Of a stretch of 64,000 nt of DNA, positions 44,192-56,346 are shown piece by piece. How positions within the stretch are numbered: position 1 is the first letter of the stretch; each line of letters opens with the position of its first letter. Below the pieces are notes generated by a model. That model saw only the letters and a program-made list of their open reading frames with translations. It searched no databases and was not told the DNA's origin. A program made the translations under genes and the position numbers. Source of the DNA: Reticulitermes speratus (Eukaryota; Arthropoda; Insecta; Blattodea; Rhinotermitidae); the NCBI GenBank assembly GCA_021186555.1, contig JAJKFL010000014.1, positions 44,042,700 through 44,106,699 on the forward strand, written 5' to 3'.

Positions 44192-47100
44192 ACTGTGTCG
44201 TGTGACAGTGCAGTGTCACTGTGTCGTGTGACAGTGCAGTGTCACTGTGTCGTGTGACAGTGCAGTGTCACTGTGTCGTGTGACATAGTGCAGTGTCACT
44301 GTGTCGTGTGACATAGTGCAGTGTCACTGTGTCGTGTGACAGTGCAGTGTCACTGTGTCGTGTGACACAGTGCAGTGTCACTGTGTCGTGTGACAGTGCA
44401 GTGTCACTGTGTCGTGTGACAGTGCAGTGTCACTGTGTCGTGTGACACAGTGCAGTGTCACTGTGTCGTGTGACATAGAGCAGTGTCACTGTGTCGTGTG
44501 ACAGTGCAGTGTCACTGTGTCGTGTGACAGTGCAGTGTCACTGTGTCGTGTGACAGTGCAGTGTCACTGTGTCGTGTGACATAGTGCAGTGTCACTGTGA
44601 TGTGTGACAGTGCAGTGTCACTGTGTCGTGTGACAGTGCAGTGTCACTGTCGTGTGACAGTGCAGTGTCACTGTGTCGTGTGACAGTGCAGTGTCACTGT
44701 GTCGTGTGACAGTGCAGTGTCACTGTGTCGTGTGACAGTGCAGTGTCACTGTGTCGTGTGACATAGTGCAGTGTCACTGTGTCGTGTGACAGTGCAGTGT
44801 CACTGTGTCGTGTGACATAGTGCAGTGTCACTGTGATGTGTGACAGTGCAGTGTCACTGTGTCGTGTGACAGTGCAGTGTCACTGTGTCGTGTGACATAG
44901 TGCAGTGTCACTGTGTCGTGTGATAGTGCAGTGTCACTGTGTCGTGTGACAGTGCAGTGTCACTGTGTCGTGTGACAGTGCAGTGTCACTGTGTCGTGTG
45001 ACAGTGCAGTGTCACTGTGTCGTGTGACAGTGCAGTGTCACTGTGTCGTGTGACAGTGCAGTGTCACTGTGTCGTGTGACATAGTGCAGTGTCACTGTGA
45101 TGTGACAGTGCAGTGTCACTGTGTCGTGTGACAGTGCAGTGTCACTTTGTCGTGTGACAGTGCAGTGTCACTGTGTCGTGTGACAGTGCAGTGTCACTGT
45201 GTCGTGTGACAGTGCAGTGTCACTGTGTCGTGTGACATAGTGCAGTGTCACTGTGTCGTGTGACAGTGCAGTGTCACTGTGTCGTGTGACATAGTGCAGT
45301 GTCACTGTGATGTGTGACAGTGCAGTGTCACTGTGTCGTGTGACAGTGCAGTGTCACTGTGTCGTGTGACAGTGCAGTGTCACTGTGTCGTGTGACAGTG
45401 CAGTGTCACTGTGTCGTGTGACAGTGCAGTGTCACTGTGTCGTGTGACAGTGCAGTGTCACTGTGTCGTGTGACAGTGCAGTGTCACTGTGTCGTGTGAC
45501 AGTGCAGTGTCACTGTGTCGTGTGACAGTGCAGTGTCACTGTGTCGTGTGACATAGTGCAGTGTCACTGTGTCGTGTGACAGTGCAGTGTCACTGTGTCG
45601 TGTGACAGTGCAGTGTCACTGTGTCGTGTGACATAGTGCAGTGTCACTGTGATGTGTGACAGTGCAGTGTCACTGTGTCGTGTGACAGTGCAGTGTCACT
45701 GTCGTGTGACAGTGCAGTGTCACTGTGTCGTGTGACAGTGCAGTGTCACTGTGTCGTGTGACAGTGCAGTGTCACTGTGTCGTGTGACAGTGCAGTGTCA
45801 CTGTGTCGTGTGACATAGTGCAGTGTCACTGTGATGTGTGACAGTGCAGTGTCACTGTGTCGTGTGACAGTGCAGTGTCACTGTGTCGTGTGACATAGTG
45901 TGTCAGTGTCAACGTGTGTCGTGTGACAGTGCAGTGTCACTGTGTCGTGTGACAGTGCAGTGTCACTGTGTCGTGTGACAGTGCAGTGTCACTGTGTCGT
46001 GTGACAGTGCAGTGTCACTAGTGTCGTCGTGTGACAAGTGCAGATGTCACTGTGATGTGACAGTGCCCGTGTCACTGAGTCGTGTGACAGTGCAGTGTCA
46101 CTTTGTCGTGTGACAGTGCAGTGTCACTGTGTCGTGTGACAGTGCAGTGTCACATGTGTCGTGTGACAGTGCAGTGGTCACTGGTCGTGTGTACATAGTG
46201 CAGTGTCACTGTGTCGTGTGACAGTGCAGTGTCACTGTGTCGTGTGACATAGTGCAGTGTCACTGTGTCGTGTGACAGTGTGCAGTGTCACTGTGTCGTG
46301 TGACAGTGCAGTGTCACTGTGTCGTGTGACAGTGCAGTGTCACTGTGTCGTGTGACAGTGCAGTGTCACTGTGTCGTGTGACATAGTGCAGTGTCACTAG
46401 TGTCGTGTGACAGTGCAGTGTCACTGTGTCGTGTGACAGTGCAGTGTCACTGTGTCGTGTGACATAGTGCAGTGTCACTGTGATGTGTGACAGTGCAGTG
46501 TCACTGTGTCGTGTGACAGTGCAGTGTCACTGTCGTGTGACAGTGCAGTGTCACTGTGTCGTGTGACAGTGCAGTGTCACTGTGTCGTGTGACAGTGCAG
46601 TGTCACTGTGTCGTGTGACAGTGCAGTGTCACAGTGTCTGTGTGACATAGTGCAGTGTCACTGTGATGTGTGACAGTGCAGTGTCACTGTGTCGTGTGAC
46701 AGTGCAGTGTCACTGTGTCGTGTGACATAGTGCAGTGTCACTGTGTCGTGTGACAGTGCAGTGTCACTGTGTCGTGTGACAGTGCAGTGTCACTGTGTCG
46801 TGTGACAGTGCAGTGTCACTGTGTCGTGTGACAGTGCAGTGTCACTGTGTCGTGTGACAGTGCAGTGTCACTGTGTCGTGTGACATAGTGCAGTGTCACT
46901 GTGATGTGACAGTGCAGTGTCACTGTGTCGTGTGACAGTGCAGTGTCACTTTGTCGTGTGACAGTGCAGTGTCACTGTGTCGTGTGACAGTGCAGTGTCA
47001 CTGTGTCGTGTGACAGTGCAGTGTCACTGTGTCGTGTGACATAGTGCAGTGTCACTGTGTCGTGTGACAGTGCAGTGTCACTGTGTCGTGTGACATAGTG

Positions 47101-50100
47101 CAGTGTCACTGTGATGTGTGACAGTGCAGTGTCACTGTGTCGTGTGACAGTGCAGTGTCACTGTGTCGTGTGACAGTGCAGTGTCACTGTGTCGTGTGAC
47201 AGTGCAGTGTCACTGTGTCGTGTGACAGTGCAGTGTCACTGTGTCGTGTGACAGTGCAGTGTCACTGTGTCGTGTGACAGTGCAGTGTCACTGTGTCGTG
47301 TGACAGTGCAGTGTCACTGTGTCGTGTGACAGTGCAGTGTCACTGTGTCGTGTGACATAGTGCAGTGTCACTGTGATGTGTGACAGTGCAGTGTCACTGT
47401 GTCGTGTGACAGTGCAGTGTCACTGTGTCTGTGACAGTGCAGTGTCACGTTCGTGTGACAGTGCGTGTCCTGTGTCGTTGACAGTGCAGTTCACTGTGTG
47501 TGGACAGTGCAGTGTCACGTGTCGTGTGACAGTGCAGTGTCACTGTGTCGTGTGACAGTGCAGTGTCACTGTGTCGTGTGACAGTGCGTGTCACGTTGTG
47601 GACAGTGAGTGTCACTGTGTCGTGGACAGTGCAGTTCACTGTGTCGTGTGACAGTCAGGTCACTGGTCGTGTGACGTGCAGTGTCACTGTGTCGTGTGAC
47701 AGTGCAGTGTCAGGTCGTGTGACAGTGCAGCACTGTGTCGGTGACAGTGCAGTGTCACTGGTGACAGTGCATGTCACTGTGTCGTGGACAGTCAGTCAGT
47801 GTGTTGACAGTGCATGCACTGGTGTGGACAGTGCAGGTCACTGTGTCGTGTGACAGTGCAGTGCCTGGTCGACTGTGCAGTGCACGTGTCGTGTGAAGTG
47901 CAGTGTCACTGTGTCGTGTGACAATGCAGTGCACTGTGGTACAGTGCAGTGTCACTGTGTGGTACAGTGCATGTCACGTTCGTGTGACAGTGCGTGTCAC
48001 GTTCGTGGACAGGCAGTGTCACTGTGTCGTGACAGTGCAGTGTCACTGTGTCGTGACAGTGCAGTCACTGTGTCGTGTGACAGTGCAGTGTCATGTGTCG
48101 TGTGACGTGCAGTGCACTGTGTCGTGGACAGTGCAGTGTCACTGTGTGTGAAGTGCATGCACTGGTGTGTGACAGTGCAGTGTCACTGTCGTGTGACAGT
48201 CAGTGCACGTTCGGTGACGTGCATGTCACGTGGTGTGACAGTGCAGTGTCACGTGTGTGTGACAGGCAGTGTCACTGTGTCGTGTGACAGTGCAGTGTCA
48301 CTGTTCGTGTGACTGCAGTGTCACTGGCGTGTGATAGTGCAGTCACTGGTCGTGTGACAGTGCAGTGCACTGTGTCGTTTGACAGTGCAGTGCACTGTGT
48401 GTGTGACAGCAGTGTCACTGTTCGTGTGACAAGTGCAGGTCACTGTGTCGTGTACAGGCAGTGTCACGTGTCGTGTGACAGGCAGTGTCAGTGTCGTGTG
48501 ACAGTGCAGGTCACGTGTCGTGTGACATGCAGTGTCCTGTGTCGTGTGACAGTGCAGTGTCACTGTGTCGTGTGACATGCAGTTCACTGGTCGTGTGCTA
48601 GTGCAGTGCACTGTGTGTGACAGTGCAGTGTCACTGTGTCGTGTGACAGTGCAGTGTCACTTGTCGGTGACAGTGCAGTGTCACTGGTCGGGACATGCAG
48701 TGTCACGTGTCGGTGACAGTGCAGTGTCACGTGTCTGTGACAGTGCAGTGTCACTGTGTCGTGTGACAGTGCAGTGTCACTGTGTCTGTGCAGTGCAGTG
48801 TCACGTGTCGGGACTAGTCGTTCACTGTCGTGTGACAGTGCAGTGCACGTTCGGTGACTAGTGCAGTGTCACTGTGATTGTGACAGTGCAGTGTCACTGT
48901 GTCGTGTGACAGTGCAGTGTCACTGTGTCGTGTGACATAGTGCAGTGTCACTGTGTCGTGTGACAGTGCAGTGTCACTGTGTCGTGTGACAGTGCAGTGT
49001 CACTGTGTCGTGTGACAGTGCAGTGTCACTGTGTCGTGTGACAGTGCAGTGTCACTGTGTCGTGTGACAGTGCAGTGTCACTGTCGTGTGACAGTGCAGT
49101 GTCACGTGATGTGACAGTGCAGTGTCACTGTGATGTGTACAGTGCAGTGTCACTGTGTCGTGTGACAGTGCAGTGTCACTTGTCGTGTGACAGTGCAGTG
49201 TCACTGTGTCGTGTGACAGTGCAGTGTCACTGTGTCGTGTGACAGTGCAGTGGTCACTGGTGTTCGTGTGACATAGTGCAGTGTCACTGTGTCGTGTGAC
49301 AGTGCAGTGTCACTGTGTCGTGTGACAGTGCAGTGTCACTGTGTCGTGTGACAGTGCAGTGTCACTGTGTCGTGTGACAGTGCAGTGTCACTGTGTCGTG
49401 TGACAGTGCAGTGTCACTGTGTCGTGTGACAGTGCAGTGTCACTGTGTCGTGTGACAGTGCAGTGTCACTGTGTCGTGTGACAGTGCAGTGTCACGTGTC
49501 CGTTGTGACATAGTGCAGTGACACTGTGATGTGTGACAGTGCAGTGTCACTGTGTCGTGGTGACATTAGTGCAGTGTCACTGTGTCGTGTGACAGTGCAG
49601 TGTCACTGTGTCGTGTGACAGTGCAGTGTCACTGTGTCGTGTGACAGTGCAGTGTCACTGTGTCGTGTGACAGTGCAGTGTCACTGGTGTCGTGTGACAG
49701 TGCAGTGTCCACTGTGTCGTGTGACAGTGCAGTGTCACTGTGTCGGAGTGACATAGTTGCAGTGTCACTGTGATGTGTACAGTGCAGTGTCACTGTGTCG
49801 TGTGACAGTGCAGTGTCACTTGTCGTGTGACAGTGCAGTGTCACTGTGTCGTGTGACCAGTGCAGTGTCACTGTGTCGTGTGACAGTGCAGTGTCACTGT
49901 GTCGTGTGACAGTGCAGTGTCACTGTGTCGTGTGACAGTGCAGTGTCACTGTGTCGTGTGACAGTGCAGTGTCACTGTGTCGTGTGACAGTGCAGTGTCA
50001 CTGTGTCGTGTGACAGTGCAGTGTCACTGTGTCGTGTGACAGTGCAGTGTCACTGTGTCGTGTGACAGTGCAGTGTCACTGTGTCGTGTGACAGTGCAGT

Positions 50101-51254
50101 GTCACTGTGTCGTGTGACAGTGCAGTGTCACTGTGTCGTGTGACAGTGCAGTGTCACTGTGTCGTGTGACAGTGCAGTGTCACTGTGTCGTGTGACAGTG
50201 CAGTGTCACTGTGTCGTGTGACAGTGCAGTGTCACTCGTGTGTCGTGTGACAGTGCAGTGTCACTGTGTCGTGTGACAGTGCAGTGTCACTGTGTCGTGT
50301 GACAGTGCAGTGTCACTGTGTCGTGTGACAGTGCAGTGTCACTGTGTCGTGTGACAGTGCAGTGTCACTGTGTCGTGTGACAGTGCAGTGTCACTGTGTC
50401 GTGTGACAGTGCAGTGTCACTGTGTCGTGTGACAGTGCAGTGTCACTGTGTCGTGTGACAGTGCAGTGTCACTGTGTCGTGTGACAGTGCAGTGTCACTG
50501 TGTCGTGTGACAGTGCAGTGTCACTGTGTCGTGTGACAGTGCAGTGTCACTGTGTCGTGTGACAGTGCAGTGTCACTGTGTCGTGTGACAGTGCAGTGTC
50601 ACTGTGTCGTGTGACAGTGCAGTGTCCACTGTGTCGTGTGACAGTGCAGTGTCACTGTGTCGTGTGACAGTGCAGTGTCACTGTGTCGTGTGACAGTGCA
50701 GTGTCACTGTGTCGTGTGACAGTGCAGTGTCACTGTGTCGTGTGACAGTGCAGTGTCACTGTGTCGTGTGACAGCGTGCAGTTGTCACTGTGTCGTGTGA
50801 CAGTGCAGTGTCACTGTGTCGTGTGACAGTGCAGTGTCACTGTGTCGTGTGACAGTGCAGTGTCACTGTGTCGTGTGACAGTGCAGTGTCACTGTGTCGT
50901 GTGACAGTGCAGTGTCACTGTGTCGTGTGACAGTGCAGTGTCACTGTGTCGTGTGACAGTGCAGTGTCACTGTGTCGTGTGACAGTGCAGTGTCACTGTG
51001 TCGTGTGACAGTGCAGTGTCACTGTGTCGTGTGACAGTGCAGTGTCACTGTGTCGTGTGACAGTGCAGTGTCACTGTGTCGTGTGACAGTGCAGTGTCAC
51101 TGTGTCGTGTGACAGTGCAGTGTCACTGTGTCGTGTGACAGTGCAGTGTCACTGTGTCGTGTGACAGTGCAGTGTCACTGTGTCGTGTGACAGTGCAGTG
51201 TCACTGTGTCGTGTGACAGTGCAGTGTCACTGTGTCGTTGTGACAGTGCAGTGC
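44192..51254. repeat. 26-bp satellite array, 7.1 kb (~270 copies)
   Basis: The main unit is GTGTCACTGTGTCGTGTGAC plus agtgca; a 28-bp form has acatagtgca. TGTCAC and GTGACA inside each unit form an inverted repeat. Marker variants (cactttgtcg at 45143, 46099, 46947; tcactgtcgtg at 44641, 45693, 46524) recur at 0.83-1.06 kb, so a higher-order period exists. From about 47420 to 48860 almost every unit has one or more missing bases; 49850-51230 is almost perfect. The short open frames here are artefacts. Confidence 0.98.
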
Positions 51255-51600
51255 CGTCACGGTCTTCGCAACTTTAAATTTCACACCTTTAACTATGCTT
51301 TACTATGTTGGGCAGCCAAATAACTTCTGATGTTCGACAAACAGTGTAAGTATGCTTGCTAGGGTCGAGGTGCTCTTTGAGGTAAAAGTCTTGTAGACTG
51401 ATGAGCAGATAGTCCAAGGTTGGACTGCGGGACCCTGAAGATAGAGGCTACACGCACTTCCGTAACATCTGCGTAACACTGCGTAACATACCATCAGACT
51501 TGAACACTCAGAGTATATTAAATTAAGTTATAGACCAACTGATGCACACTAAAACCACTTTTTATGTAGCTTTATTATCTTTAAAATTGTTAAAATTGTA

Positions 51601-51638
51601 CCCCTACACGTGTTTCGATCCTAGGATCATCATCAGGG
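51601..51638 (-). ncRNA. Hammerhead-like motif in left inverted repeat
   Basis: On the minus strand: CTGATGA, extra T, perfect stem II GATCC/GGATC with a two-base loop, GAAA, palindromic stem III ACACGTGT, cleavage-site A, then GGGG. Stem I has one fewer C than the right-hand copy. All core positions are intact. Confidence 0.62.
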
Positions 51639-51959
51639 TTTTTTTTTTAGCTGAAAGCTACTGTCACTTCAAACACATGATTTAAATATTCATACGGCAC
51701 ATTAAAACTTATATATTATAAGTTAAAATGTTGTTAAAATACTCGTTAAAAGTTGTATTATTGTAAAATTATTGTAGATAGTAGATTCCGGAAATGCTGG
51801 CGTGTGGGATCGTGGTATTTATGGGCTGTAAAATGAACGATTTTGTTAAGTAATATAGAATTGTATATATGTTGGTTGATAACAGTAATCATTATTAATT
51901 TTCTATTTGATGTATATGAATGACTTACCATGTGAAATGTTTCTGTGGGGAGCGAAGTG

Positions 51960-53490
51960 TACTGCCTGTCGTACGGTGAAGAGTACTATAGTACTGCCTG
52001 TTGTACGGTGAAGAGTACTATAGTACTGCCTGTTGTACGGTGAAGAGTACTATAGTACTGCCTGTTGTACGGTGAAGAGTACTATAGTACTGCCTGTTGT
52101 ACGGTGAAGAGTACTATAGTACTGCCTGTCGTACGGTGAAGAGTACTATAGTACTGCCTGTCGTACGGTGAAGAGTACTATAGTACTGCCTGTTGTACGG
52201 TGAAGAGTACTATAGTACTGCCTGTTGTACGGTGAAGAGTACTATAGTACTGCCTGTTGTACGGTGAAGAGTACTATAGTACTGCCTGTTGTACGGTGAA
52301 GAGTACTATAGTACTGCCTGTCGTACGGTGAAGAGTACTATAGTACTGCCTGTCGTACGGTGAAGAGTACTATAGTACTGCCTGTTGTACGGTGAAGAGT
52401 ACTATAGTACTGCCTGTCGTACGGTGAAGAGTACTATAGTGCTGCCTGTTGTACGGTGAAGAGTACTATAGTACTGCCTGTCGTACGGTGAAGGGTACTA
52501 TGGTACTGCCTGTTGTACGGTGAAGAGTACTATAGTACTGCCTGTCGTACGGTGAAGAGTACTATAGTACTGCCTGTTGTACGGTGAAGAGTACTATAGT
52601 ACTGCCTGTTGTACGGTGAAGAGTACTATAGTACTGCCTGTTGTACGGTGAAGAGTACTATAGTACTGCCTGTCGTACGGTGAAGAGTACTATGGTACTG
52701 CCTGTTGTACGGTGAAAAGTACTATAGTACTGCCTGTCGTACGGTGAAGAGTACTATAGTACTGCCTGTTGTACGGTGAAGAGTACTATAGTACTGCCTG
52801 TTGTACGGTGAAGAGTACTATAGTACTGCCTGTTGTACGGTGAAGAGTACTATAGTACTGCCTGTTGTACGGTGAAGAGTACTATAGTACTGCCTGTTGT
52901 ACGGTGAAGAGTACTATGGTACTGCCTGTTGTACGGTGAAGAGTACTATGATACTGCCTGTCGTACGGTGAAGAGTACTATAGTACTGCCTGTTGTACGG
53001 TGAAGAGTACTATAGTACTGCCTGTTGTACGGTGAAGAGTACTATGGTACTGCCTGTTGTACGGTGAAGAGTACTATGGTACTGCCTGTTGTACGGTGAA
53101 GAGTACTATAGTACTGCCTGTTGTACGGTGAAGAGTACTATAGTACTGCCTGTTGTACGGTGAAGAGTACTATAGTACTGCCTGTTGTACGGTGAAGAGT
53201 ACTATGGTACTGCCTGTTGTACGGTGAAGAGTACTATAGTACTGCCTGTTGTACGGTGAAGAGTACTATAGTACTGCCTGTTGTACGGTGACGAGTACTA
53301 TAGTACTGCCTGTTGTACGGTGAAGACTACTATAGTACTGCCTGTTGTACGGTGAAGAGTACTATAGTACTGCCTGTTGTACGGTGAAGAGTACTATAGT
53401 ACTGCCTGTTGTACGGTGAAGAGTACTATAGTACTGCCTGTTGTACGGTGAAGAGTACTATAGTACTGCCTGTTGTACGGTGAAGAGTAC
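51960..53490. repeat. 32-bp tandem array (~48 copies)
   Basis: The unit is tactgcctgttgtacggtga plus agagtactatag. It contains the 12-bp palindrome GTACTATAGTAC across the unit boundary. Variation is almost limited to tgtTgta/tgtCgta and ctatAg/ctatGg, with no indels, so the period is exact. Confidence 0.98.
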
Positions 53491-53658
53491 TTTGGTGGAT
53501 GTCTGGTTCGGGAGGCTGTGTGTTAGCCAGAATGGGAGGGGGGAGTTTGATAAGATGGAACAGCGGGGTTATTTCATTACGTACTGTTCCCTATGAGAAA
53601 TTATTTAAATTATTTAAATCATGTGTTTGAAGTGACTGTAGCTTTCAGCTAAAAAAAA

Positions 53659-53697
53659 CCCCTGATGATGATCCTAGGATCGAAACACGTGTAGGGG
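53659..53697 (+). ncRNA. Hammerhead-like motif in right inverted repeat
   Basis: Stem I CCC (53659-53661), CTGATGA (53662-53668), extra T, stem II GATCC (53670-53674) with GGATC (53677-53681), GAAA (53682-53685), stem III palindrome ACACGTGT (53685-53692), A (53693), stem I return GGGG. This has the longest stem III of the set and is the best candidate for real self-cleavage. Activity is inferred from sequence only. Confidence 0.65.
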
Positions 53698-53781
53698 TAC
53701 AATTTTAACAATTTTAATAATAAAGCTACTTAAAAAGTGGTTTTAGTGTGCATCAGTCGGTCTGTAACTTAATTTAATATG

Positions 53782-54289
53782 ACGAAGATGCACGGTGTCA
53801 ACAGTGTGATACTCATAGTATAGTTCAAAGGGATGATACATTACCAACATAATTGGAAAAGCCGTTTGTGAAAAACGGAAAGGGACCGACCGCCTTCTGG
53901 AATTGACATTCGGTTACTGACCGAAGGAAGGGCGAGACTTGGGAGGACCAAAACGACGATGGAAAGACGAATACCATTTTTGAATTCATAGGTACAGGCC
54001 GTCGCAACATAACCTTGTAGATTTGATTATGACGTCGACAGTGGAATCGTTAATATCGCCGTAAGCCGATATGTGACGCCGTTTCCTTTGGTAAATAGGT
54101 GTAATGTGTAGGAGGAATCTGCTGCCTCCTTCTTCAGGAGAGAATACACATATATCTCATTTAGGGATTATAGTTTACAGTTTATCAGGCCCATGTTTGT
54201 CACTGCATGTCGGTTGTCTTATCCCACGATATGTCGCTGACTTATTGAGCCAGCAGCAACCCGCGCTGTTAAGCGACGTTATATTGTCT
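53782..54289. other. Intergenic, unassigned
   Basis: Short opposing frames of about 60 codons show no domain. Nothing else is recognised. Confidence 0.45.
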
Positions 54290-54297
54290 GTATAGCA

Positions 54298-54565
54298 CAG
54301 CGGTACTCAATCTTTTTTGTTCGCGTACCCCCACATATAATTTCTCTTCAACTTTGTACCCCCAAAGTTGTCGGTGCATAATTCAAGTTATACACAGTCT
54401 ATAATCTACATCTAAAATAAGTTAAATAAATTACATCCAAAATAATGTATTAAATAATAAATTTTAAATGAGAAAAAGTAGAATCAAGCTATTAAATAAC
54501 AAATATATTATATGCACTGTGTGGAATAAAATGAAACTAGCCGCCCAGATAAGAATCGCATAAAG

Positions 54566-54597
<32 letters not shown>

Positions 54598-54774
54598 ATG
54601 GCGCTCCCAAATCGCATGTCCTTACGTCCGGTCTCTTGTGGCTAACCCTAAATCTGGCCCTGATTATTCAGTATTTATCATGAAATAATATATTTATTTT
54701 TATAATTTTACGTACCCCCTAAAATGTCTTCGAGTACCCCCAGGGGTACGCGTACCCCACGTTGAATACCACTG
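54298..54774. mobile_element. hAT-type MITE with target duplication
   Basis: The ends are CAGCGGTACTCAATCTTTTT and, in reverse complement, CAGTGGTATTCAACGTGGGG, resembling the CAGTGGTTCTCAA ends of hAT elements. Flanks gtatagca (54290-54297) and gtatagag (54775-54782) agree at 6 of 8 bases. The motif gtacccc is repeated near both ends. The interior is AT-rich with an (AG)n run at about 54565-54592 and no coding sequence. Confidence 0.82.
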
Positions 54775-55087
54775 GTATAGAGTCTCTGACACGCATCAGT
54801 CACGTGATAGAATAGTCCGCCACTGTCGCTGTTTAGCGACGAACTTTGGTTTCATCCCAGTGGATGTACGAACTCTCAGAATAACATGTACTGATCTGCA
54901 GAAGGTCTCACGTTAATCCATGAACTGTCATTAAATGATGTTAGAGTTGGTGTGTGGTGTGCTGTGTGTGCGTCTATGATTATTTGGCCCTTTACTTTCT
55001 AAGACCGTACGTTCACACGCACTTCGTACGCATACACATACACATATTCCGACTCCATTTTTCGAATCGTAAACAGTTCTATGTGTT

Positions 55088-55342
55088 AACCTTGATTTCA
55101 GGCTTCCGCCGCGATGTTGATGAAGTCTGTGATCTTTTGGGTTATTACACGGCGTCGTGTGGTAATTATTTACCGACGTTTCGGGACAACATATCGGTCC
55201 CATCCTCACGGGTCAAGATTCCAAGCAGGAATCTTGAATCATGGAATCTTGACGCGTGAGGATGGGACCGATACGTTGTCCCGAAACGTCGGTAAATAAT
55301 TACCACATGACGCCGTGTAATAACCCAGAAGACCACAGATTT
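55088..55342. mobile_element. Foldback element copy 2 with 14-bp target duplication
   Basis: Inverted arms share attacacggcgtcgtgtggta and ttaccgacgtttcgggacaa. Hammerhead-like motifs lie at 55173-55212 (minus) and 55253-55292 (plus): TGAGGA, extra T, stem II GGGAC/GTCCC, GAAACGTCGG. The left end also holds ttcaggcttccgccgcgatg. A perfect 14-bp repeat, cagttctatgtgtt, flanks it (55074-55087, 55343-55356). No protein is encoded. Confidence 0.85.
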
Positions 55343-55356
55343 CAGTTCTATGTGTT

Positions 55357-56346
55357 GTTTAGAGAGTACTTTTGGTGACAAAGTAGTAAGTAGGGGATTT
55401 TGGGTACCTCGTTCGCCGTATCTGAACCCTTTCGATTTTTAATTGTGGGACATGTTAAATGATAAATTATACAGGGTATACACAAACGAATGGTGCGCTT
55501 TATATGTAAATATACATATAAACCGCACCATTCTTTTGTGTATACTCTGTATAGTCATAATCCCCGCACTGAGGACGATTTGAAAAAAAAATGTATGGGA
55601 GTGCAATGTGTTGAATTTCACCAGGCGAAAATGTCAAATATGGCGTATGGCGTGTCTGCAAGCCGAAAGGAAACATTGCCAGGATCTTTAAAATGGCGAG
55701 CAAAACTCTGACAGGAGCTTCAGTATATTGAACTGAAAGATATGGACCTAGACTCACGGCGAATTGGAATAACGGCGGTGGTTATGTAGCCTGCCTCCAT
55801 ACATAGAGGTCTGTGAAGTGACCATCCGCCTGGGCTAGATGAACTAAGGGCCTGTATTATCATATTGGCTAATTAGTTTTGATACGTCACAATAATTTTT
55901 TTTTTTTTTAAATTCTTGTGTTTCAAATTTGAGGACTCTTGTTTGACCTTCCCACACGTCGCGGTCCTGTGTGAACCCTGCCCGCCTGTTATAGCTCCGC
56001 CCGGAGGGTCAGAACGAAGTAGTCGTCCAGAATGCCGGCGCCATGCAACCGGAGGCCAAGCAGTTTAATTTTTAATTTTGTGCCAACAGAGGGAATATCT
56101 GACCAACATCTGTGGTTCAGAGCGCCTTCAAGTTTTATTTTCTAATAAATTTTTAGCGAGCATTGCGGTTGGCTTCTCGTCCTGGAGATCGCAGGTTCGA
56201 TTGTCAGCGTAATAAAGTTTCTTGAACTATATAGGCCTACTCTTCGTTTTGAGTATTATTGTTTTTATATTCTCCTTGCTGCACGTATATTAAAGCCCAG
56301 TGGTTACTATATGTACCGCCAGTTTTAAAATTCACAATTTCTACTT
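55357..56346. other. Intergenic
   Basis: A hairpin MITE at 55470 is listed separately. Positions 56150-56215 (gcgagcattgcggttggctt, then cgcaggttcgattgtcag) look like a decayed tRNA-derived head. The right edge (aaaattcacaatttctactt, then tgcccacac) is the same text that adjoins or interrupts 114-bp array 1 near 43417 and 43590. Confidence 0.55.
55470..55551. mobile_element. Miniature hairpin MITE, second copy
   Basis: 39-bp arms with three mismatches around a 4-base loop. The arms begin TACAGGGTATACACAAACGA, matching the ends of 33664-34060 and the hairpin at 9317, with TA at both edges. It is 82 bp, the same size as the first copy. Confidence 0.86.

Larger units (their letters stand above)
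51514..53781. mobile_element. Long inverted-repeat element enclosing the 32-bp array
   Basis: The left repeat (51514-51687) and right repeat (53612-53781) are ~170-bp inverted copies with few mismatches. Both contain the hammerhead-like motif, an A-rich tract and the segment gtgtgcatcagt. Between them lie AT-rich unique sequence, the 32-bp array, and ~120 bp of other sequence. No reverse transcriptase or transposase is present. The presence of hammerhead-like motifs suggests paired Penelope-like termini. No target duplication was found. Confidence 0.7.
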
